Shown here in pieces: positions 57,735 to 64,000 of a stretch of DNA of 64,000 nucleotides. The stretch's first letter is position 1, and each line of letters begins with the position of its first letter. This stretch comes from Boletus sp. NGJ (lineage: Eukaryota > Basidiomycota > Agaricomycetes > Boletales > Boletaceae), in the NCBI GenBank assembly GCA_019096195.1, contig JAGTXK010000091.1, positions 930,001 to 994,000 on the forward strand, in the 5' to 3' direction. The notes beneath the pieces were generated by a model, which did not search any database, was not told the DNA's origin, and saw nothing but the letters and a program-made list of their open reading frames with translations. Position numbers and translations under genes: made by a program.

Positions 57735-58609
57735 ATGGACGCCAACTCGCTCACTTCAAAGCCACCTCACCATCCCGTCGAAGAAAACACGAGATTCAAG
57801 GTACAATTTGGTCGATTATTTTCTGCGATGGCGGTGACTCTCACAGTGCATACATTGTACATCCTTGAAATTTGAACGTTCAATGTCTCCTCCCGACACT
57901 GTCCTGCCCGGGCTCCCGTTCCCCAGCGTAGTGGCCTGCGATACAAAGAAAAGTACGTCTCAGATCCCTTTTGGACCACATTCGTCTGTAAGCTCATGTA
58001 TTACGCAGGTTCCAGACCCTTCGTGAAAAGTTTGATCAAGTCAGTGCGGTACGTCGGTTCATTTCTCTTGCTTGAGTTCACCAATCAGCCTCACGCTGAC
58101 GAATAACCACACACACGGGGGACGTTGCAACACAGCTTCATGACGAATACCAACGTGACCTAGAACTCGCAAACGCTCGGATACGGAAACTGCAGTCGGA
58201 GAACGAGTATGTATCTTTCACATCATATCTATGCTTATGTGTCACTCGTCATGTGGTCACGCCCAGTCTTCTTCTCGATGCCATTAGCATCACAGTGCCC
58301 GCCACTCCATCATTGATGCACCTCATTCGCCCATCCCCAACAGGCACTTCCTCCTCGGTGCCAATAACGTCATACACGCATCCTCTTCCCCCCTCACATC
58401 CCCAGCCCGTTCCGATGAATGGACATGGGTATGACCATTCGAACGGGAGGTACCGTGACCGTGCTAGGGATTATGATCGATCCGAGGTGGGCTTCAATCT
58501 GTCGATTCGTACCATTACTCCAGGTTGTTTTACTGATAAGATGAATCCCGTGGACCAGTCGAATGACCCTTCCCCCCACGAATCAAGCGCCAACGGACGA
58601 TCGTCGTAG
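57735..58609 (+). CDS. Small coiled-coil protein, possibly INO80F/Ies3-like
   Basis: Exons: MDANSLTSKPPHHPVEENTR ending at 57800, then SGLRYKEK, FQTLREKFDQVSA, LHDEYQRDLELANARIRKLQ. A last exon starts near 58265 (LLLDAISITVPATPSLMHLI), runs through a Pro/His/Ser-rich tail and ends NGRSS at 58609. The heptad-like Leu/Ala pattern across three exons predicts a coiled coil of about 55 residues. The RYKEK-REKF-N-R-R-L-EN-LLLDAI order resembles the N-terminal domain of INO80 complex subunit F/Ies3-type proteins, which would place it in chromatin remodelling. That link is from memory and only moderate. Introns are short except the first (about 110 bp). Confidence 0.5.
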
Positions 58610-58841
58610 GGTTTAGATTCCGGTTTGTATCGTGTTTACCATAGGGATTTTTGGTGTTTCTCAAGCTTTTATGATGATCAAACAGAAGTAAGAGATGCAA
58701 ACTCACGATGTCCATTCATGGGGATCGGCATCTTCAACTCTTTGGTATGACTGCGTCTCAGTCAAATTTGGGTCGTTCGTCACGATCGACATCACATAAC
58801 AGGCATGATTTAGATTACTCTGCTCCTTACGGAAGTCGAAT

Positions 58842-61007
58842 CTAGAACTGCTTCGAGTCGTCACATGCTCCAGTGTCGATGTTTTTGATCGGCCCGTGGA
58901 ACCACGTGCGTGCAGACACCACCCATGACATCGACGCAAAGATGAATACGCCCATGATGATCACGACGGTATAGTCTGCGTAATTAGCCCTCGAGCACTC
59001 GCACCCGTGCACAACGATGTCACTCACTCATGCCTTGCGCACGCGTCGTTTGGGCCGCCGGGAACAAGAGGAGTACGACGATGAAGGTGACCCACGACAC
59101 GGCGATTATGCCAACGGGCATGTACCATCTTCCGAGCGTAAAGGGCCCCGGGGAGAACGCGTTCCGTCCAGAAGTAATCCGAAGAAAGATGGGCGTCGCA
59201 TACGATACATACAAGCCGATCACGGATGCCCTGGTAGGAAAAAAAAAGGTCGATCAACACGCTTGCGCCGAACACTGCATTGCCCCCCCCTTCCCCCCAA
59301 AAAAACAAGAAAAGAAAAACTGACCCAGCGAGCGAGGACAACGCCGCCGTGGAGAATCCGAGAAGACCACAGATCGCGGCGGAGACCATCACGAACCATA
59401 CGGCGTTCACTGGCGTTTGCGTATGCTGGTTGATTTTCTTCCACCAGCGCGAACCAGGAAGAGCGTTATCTCGCGCGAAAGCGAAGATGACGCGGGAGGC
59501 ATCTACCCCTTGAGCAGCCCCTGTCACGAACTAATTGCGCGCGGTAAGAGACCTGCGGCGTCACTCATGTGAGGATTGTCTTACCTGGACAACGATGATG
59601 AGACTCCAGACCGCCAACATGCCCCGCTTCCCTAGTACGTCTAAAAAGAGTTGGCCCATTGGCAAAGGCAAGTTCGTGGTGAGAAGCGAAGAGACGGATG
59701 TCGTCGCAAAAGATGCTGTGATAAGTAACAGCCATCCGAGGATTTCGGTGCTAGCCACTCCGAGGATGATGGCAATTGGGGCACTGCGTTGTGCACCGGC
59801 GACCTCCTCCGAAATGTGTGCAGCCGAGTCGTCTGATACGTTTTTCACAAACAGCTTCAGGACATGAAGGTGAACACGTACAGCCTGTCAACGTCCACAT
59901 CGGCGCTGTGAACGCCAACAAGAATGCCCAGCCATCTGATAAAGATGAATGACCATCCACCTACCACACGCGAGTAGGTTCTAGGACGACATAACATACC
60001 GTTGGCCCAACCGGTGTTGTTCTCGAACGCCGTAAAGGCATCTTTCGTTGATACCTTGTTGTCACCGGAGCACACGAGTAAAGCAACGATCGCAGCCACA
60101 GTAGTCCCCCCTTCGTTCATGACTCGTCACTAAAAAAAAAGTCGTTCCGGAAACTCAGATCAGACACACCGTTCACCATGACATAGAAGAGGTTGAGTCG
60201 GGCAAGGACGTTCGTCGCCGCTGAACAAACGAGACCATGACAAAACAGGATTGCCAGCAGAATCCCATACGTTGCGCCCAAGCTCGGCACGATAGCCCCG
60301 TTCGATCCTACTGTGATGGCGGACGTGATCATCTGCGCGCTATGGGATGTATCGTCAAACTCGTGCAATGACAAGGAGCAGCGTGGACAGACCATGTAAA
60401 GTCAATTGAGCACACGAGCGTTACCTGACCGGTGATGTTGGCCCATCCCGTGATCCAGCTAGCCAAAGCAGCATATTTCGGGGGAGCGAGCTTGGCAGAG
60501 AAGTAGTACAGCCCGGCAGATGTCCTGATGTTCGAGTGGTTTCAAAATGCGATGTACAGTCGATCCTTTCGACTCACGGCATGGAAGATACTAGCTCGGC
60601 CATGGAAAGGGCGACTGCCATCACGAAGAAACAAGGGATGAACCATCCCCACACCATCCCGACATGACCACCTGGTCACTTTTAATATTTTGCATCATCA
60701 ACGTTACGGCAGGAACACACCTGAGACGAGCGGAAACGAAAACGTGGAAGTGACAGAGGCGATCACGCCCATGATCGAGACTGCAAATGCAATCGTTTCT
60801 AGCATCTTGATGTCATCACGTTAGATCACGAGTCCTGCCGTCCAACGAGCCTGAATTCCGCACCGAGAACTCGCGCTTGAACTCGGCCTTGTAACCGAGC
60901 TTTGCAAGCAGTTCATCGTCTGCATTGTGGAATTTCGGAGACCCCTCATCTACAGCGAGTGTCTCCACCTTGACGTGAACATCAACGGTTTTTTCGTCCT
61001 TGGGCAT
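58842..61007 (-). CDS. Amino-acid/GABA-type permease (APC superfamily)
   Basis: The start is at 61007 (MPKDEKTVDVHVKVETLAVD). The N-terminal cytosolic part contains DDELLAKLGYKAEFKREFS, the usual lead-in of Uga4/Hnm1-type carriers. Twelve membrane segments follow; recognisable parts are SMLETIAFAVSIMGVIASVT, FFVMAVALSMAELVSSMPTS with AGLYYF, LASWITGWANITGQV, FTAPMWTLTGYDSAAHISEE, FARDNALPGSRWWKKIN, GLYVSYATPIFLRITSGR and SWVTFIVVLLLFP. The E-E-V-A block after TM6 is the conserved APC signature. The C-terminus ends DDSKQF. Substrate (GABA, choline, amino acid or polyamine) cannot be decided. An in-frame upstream ATG at 61127 would read through an apparent intron and is not preferred. Confidence 0.88.
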
Positions 61008-62263
61008 CCTCAGAGAGCGGATAGAGATAGAAGCAAGGGGAAAGAAGACGATAGCTATAATTCTCACCGGGTCTAACGGGTTTCTGACATTTTGTATCGT
61101 AAGAAGAGATAAGGTTGAGGGCAACAACCCAAAGATGTGACTTTAGTCATACCTTTCTTATCTCGGGCGCAACGGACTTTGCGCGTTGAGGGACACCTTC
61201 ATGTGGTGAAGAGACAACGGGGCCACAGGGCGATGGATGATAAGGAGTTGTTCAACCACCATCCCTACGAAAGCAGGAGCTGGATGAGTGGGGACGGAAT
61301 CCCAGATATCCTTTCCCCGCAACTGGTGTGCTGCCCAGGGGGGCATCGACATCTACAACCTGAGCGGGCAATGAAAAAAGAAGTGACCAAGACTTGCGAA
61401 CCTCGGTCGTCAACGCGTTACTGTAATCCCACGTCATCCGCGTATCGCCCATATCGCATCCGAATCTTCTACAATTGTACAAACTGAGCAGACAAACAAA
61501 ATGTGGCTAAAGACTTACGACACTGAGCTGTCACGTACTTATGAATCATGAGAATTCAAGTTGCAAAGAAGGACTGATACGGTGTTAGAGTTCATATAGA
61601 AAGAGAGAGTTTCAATAGTCCCATAAGGATGCAGCTACTAGTGGCTGGAGTCCGGGGGAATGATGGAGGTAGTAAAATCATGATCATGTCCCTGCGTTCC
61701 ACCTACTATATTCTCACATCTACCGACTCGAGGATCAAATAATATGTTCATGATGGGTAGAATCTCGCGCCGGACACTGCGTTTACGTTCGAGCCTGGAC
61801 GTCTGGCAACGTCGGACGTGATTGGTACGGCATTGGTCTTGAGGTATCGAAGTAATCGGAAAGGTAATTTGGCATAAATCTGACGAGTACGCTGAAAGGA
61901 GCGATCGGATTTTGTTTATATGACCCTACCGAACGTCTGTGACTAGGGCCATGGTTGGGAATCTCAATTAAAAGGGCAAACATGTACAGAAAGGGAGAGA
62001 CACGTTCTCGTCAGATACTCATGCAGGTGTACTGATTAAAGCTGTAAATACAAGTTATACTTCGCTTGCCTAGATACAATACAAAGTTCTCAGATACGAG
62101 TACGGCCACTAGGTACCTGCCGAACCTCGACCGCTCATCTAGTGGTCTTGCTAAAGGCGAAACAAAATCCCGACAATTTCATCGATACGTTCACGAGGAA
62201 GCACTGACGCCACTACAACACCCCTCTTGCTCCCTTTTTTTCCCCACCTCCCCCCCTTCACTT
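61008..62263. other. Intergenic region
   Basis: This is upstream of the permease gene and downstream of the ABP1-like gene. Several CATACC/GGTATG words occur but no feature can be assigned. The open frames at 61137-61487 and 62066-62491 show no domain, and the latter is antisense to ABP1 coding DNA at its right end. Confidence 0.4.
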
Positions 62264-64000
62264 TTACTCAACAATCTCCACATAATTCGCTACAACCAGA
62301 CAAGCATCAGCACAAAAAACCTCCACACAACGCGCAAACAACAACGTACCGGGGAACATGCCCACTCCACCCCTTGGATTCTTACCCTGCCACCATCCCT
62401 CCCCCACCTCTTCAACCTCCGTGATGCGCTCGCCCTCACGGAAAGTGACTTCGTTGTCTTCTGCGGCGTCGTAACTAGGCGGTTGGAGTAGCACGTAACG
62501 TGAGCAAAGAAGGACGAAGACGAGGTCGAGAGAACGACAATACTTACTCGTAAAGTGCCACGGCGACGACACCTTCTTCGACTGCAGGAGGGGGCGGAGT
62601 AGGTGGTGCCGGTGGTGCAACAGGCTACACAAACCCGGTTCAAACTGCGTTACACGACCGAGAACCCGGAAGGACATACCGCAACAGGTGGTGGTGGTGG
62701 CGGTGGCGGAGGTGGCGGAGGAGCCTCCTCTTCCAGTACCTCCTGCGCTTCCGGCGCCTCGATAAGTTCCACATAGTTTGCTACAACCATCAGAGATATA
62801 GATATACTCCAAATATCGAACCGGGGTACATACCAGGGAACAATCCCGTCTTTGCGCCACCCTGCCCAACCCCACTCCACCATCCTTCAATGACTTCTTC
62901 GATCTGTTCGATCGCCTCGCCTTCGACGAGGCTCATCTCGTTGTCTTCCGCAGCCTGACGAGGAAACGCAAACATTGATATTCAGTACGACAGCCAGCGA
63001 TCGCGTTGGCAGAAACAAGTACCTCATAGTCGTATACAACGACGGCACAGATGCCTTGACCACCTTGAGCTTGAGCAGGAGCAGCTGGTGTGGGTTCTGG
63101 TTCTATGCTCAGAGATGCGAACTGTGCAACTGGCGGTGGTGGGGGCGGTGGTGGGGGTGGGGGAGGTGGTGGCTGATGATAGGAAGTTAGCTTGAAGATA
63201 GATAAATACATTATGATGTCTCACCGGAGCTTCCTCTTCCTCTTCCTCGACAAAGCTTGGTGGTGCTAGTGGTGCTGGCGGCGGCGGCGGCGGAGGTGGG
63301 GGTGGTGGTGGTGGAGGAGGAGGAGGAGGAGGAGCTTCCTCCTCCACGTCGGGCTCGGGCTCGGGCTCGGGAATACGTGCTGGTTGAGGAACCGGCCGGG
63401 GTCTGGAAGTCAACGGCGGCGCAGGCGGTGAAGGTGGCTACCATGTTCAAACATCAGTCTACCAAAGCACCCAATGATTTTTTAAAAAAAAAAAAACAGA
63501 TACGAACCGGCGGCGCCACTTCAGGCTCAGGCTCAAGTTCAAGCTCAGGTTCGGCCTGTCTCGCCCACGTAGCAGCAGCACCTCCAACGATCGCACCTCC
63601 AACCGCTGCCGCGCCGACTTGTCCACCGAAGCGACCCGAGGACGTGGTACTGACCCCCCCTGTCGAAACTGGCGACTGCCACGAAGCAGCCTTGCTTCGT
63701 TGCTCTTCTTCCCCTGCCTGTTTCTTGGCGAGAGCCTGTCTCTCACTCCAGGTAAGCTTCTTAGCACCTCCAGCAGCGACGCCAGCGCCCGAACGGGGGG
63801 GCGGTTGAGGCTGACTCTGTTGCGCTTGTGCTTCAAACTGTTGAAATGGATTCCTTAATTTACCTGGGGTTAACTTGATCGGCGTATATGCAGTTCCCTT
63901 GAGGGTATAGTTTCAGACTATTAGTCACCAGGTTTCTCAGAGGACTCACGACCGGCGCGATGCGATCTTCCTCGGCAGGTTTGGTGGGGATGTTTGACGA
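62264..64000 (-). CDS. ABP1: ABP1-like actin-binding protein, C-terminal part with two SH3 domains (cut by window end)
   Basis: Only the 3' part lies in the window. Upstream to downstream: a basic block KKLTWSERQALAKKQ typical of Abp1; E/P-rich stretches (LELEPEPEVAPP); long poly-Pro runs (about 63350-63240, 63180-63130, 62735-62690). SH3-1 follows (AVVVYDYE, AAEDNEMSLVEGEAIEQIEE, GWWSG, GLFPANYVELIE), then a poly-Pro linker, then SH3-2 (ALYDYDAAEDNEVTFREGER, GWWQGK, GMFPANYVEIVE) with the stop at 62264. Each SH3 is split by introns at equivalent places, before AAEDNE and within FPANYV, so the second arose by duplication of the first. The ADF-H domain should lie beyond 64000. ABP1 links cortical actin to endocytosis and activates Arp2/3. 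Confidence 0.88.

Noticed and set aside
62066-62491. 141-codon open frame (+)
   Set aside because: Its right half is antisense to the last SH3 exons of ABP1 and its left half lacks similarity to anything.
1-64000. CRISPR arrays, operons, ribosome-binding sites
   Set aside because: The window is eukaryotic (spliced genes throughout); no regularly spaced repeats of CRISPR type were seen.

Overview
The window is nuclear DNA of a filamentous basidiomycete, most likely an Agaricomycete. The signs are very dense, short introns (mostly 45-65 bp, GT-AG with CTNAC-type branch sites, occasionally GC-AG), a mixture of conserved eukaryotic housekeeping genes, and families expanded in Agaricomycetes (HNH_2 nuclease-domain proteins, DUF6593-like proteins, alpha-type kinases).

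Layout. Positions 1-7.9 kb are gene-poor and repeat-rich: a broken Ty3/Gypsy-type retroelement (about 1516-4587, minus) and a decayed gene resembling the N-terminal part of fungal alpha-type kinases (about 4986-6835, minus). Positions 7.9-13.9 kb hold two head-to-tail copies (A and B) of a compound repeat unit. Its apparently full-length copy (C, 30364-34066, 3703 bp) lies 16.5 kb away in inverted orientation. The unit carries an intron-containing HNH_2 nuclease gene, a convergent second gene of unknown function, a cluster of GTGTA motifs before the nuclease gene, and short terminal inverted repeats (CGATGGATCA/TGATCCATCG). No known transposase is visible. It is the best candidate for an undescribed mobile system here.

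The 16.5-kb segment between the inverted copies holds a secreted GH5 exo-beta-1,3-glucanase-like enzyme (+), a conserved unknown 522-aa protein (-), a ZNF511-like zinc-finger protein (-) divergent from a KHDC4-like KH-domain RNA-binding protein (+), actin-related protein 2 (-), a small secreted or anchored protein (-), and a Ser-rich single-pass membrane protein (+).

To the right of copy C, after about 1.6 kb of unclear sequence, come a dipeptidyl aminopeptidase of family S9B (-) sharing a 185-bp promoter with the Golgi protein SYS1 (+), a gene-poor 2.6 kb, a BCS1-like AAA ATPase with a run of micro-exons (+), a dynamin-related GTPase of DNM1/DRP1 type (-), and ATP synthase subunit 4 (-). Then follow a 0.3-kb foldback element, two tandem DUF6593-like paralogues (+), a BRCT-domain protein (-), a small coiled-coil protein possibly related to INO80F/Ies3 (+), an amino-acid/GABA-type permease (-) and the 3' part of an ABP1-like actin-binding protein with two SH3 domains (-), cut by the window end.

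Functionally, ARP2 and ABP1 both belong to cortical actin and endocytosis, SYS1 and the S9B peptidase to Golgi/vacuole traffic, and DNM1, ATP4 and possibly the BCS1-like protein to mitochondria. I see no biosynthetic cluster; these look like ordinary neighbours. Exon borders were read by eye from frame continuity, splice dinucleotides and recalled family sequences; no alignment or search was run.
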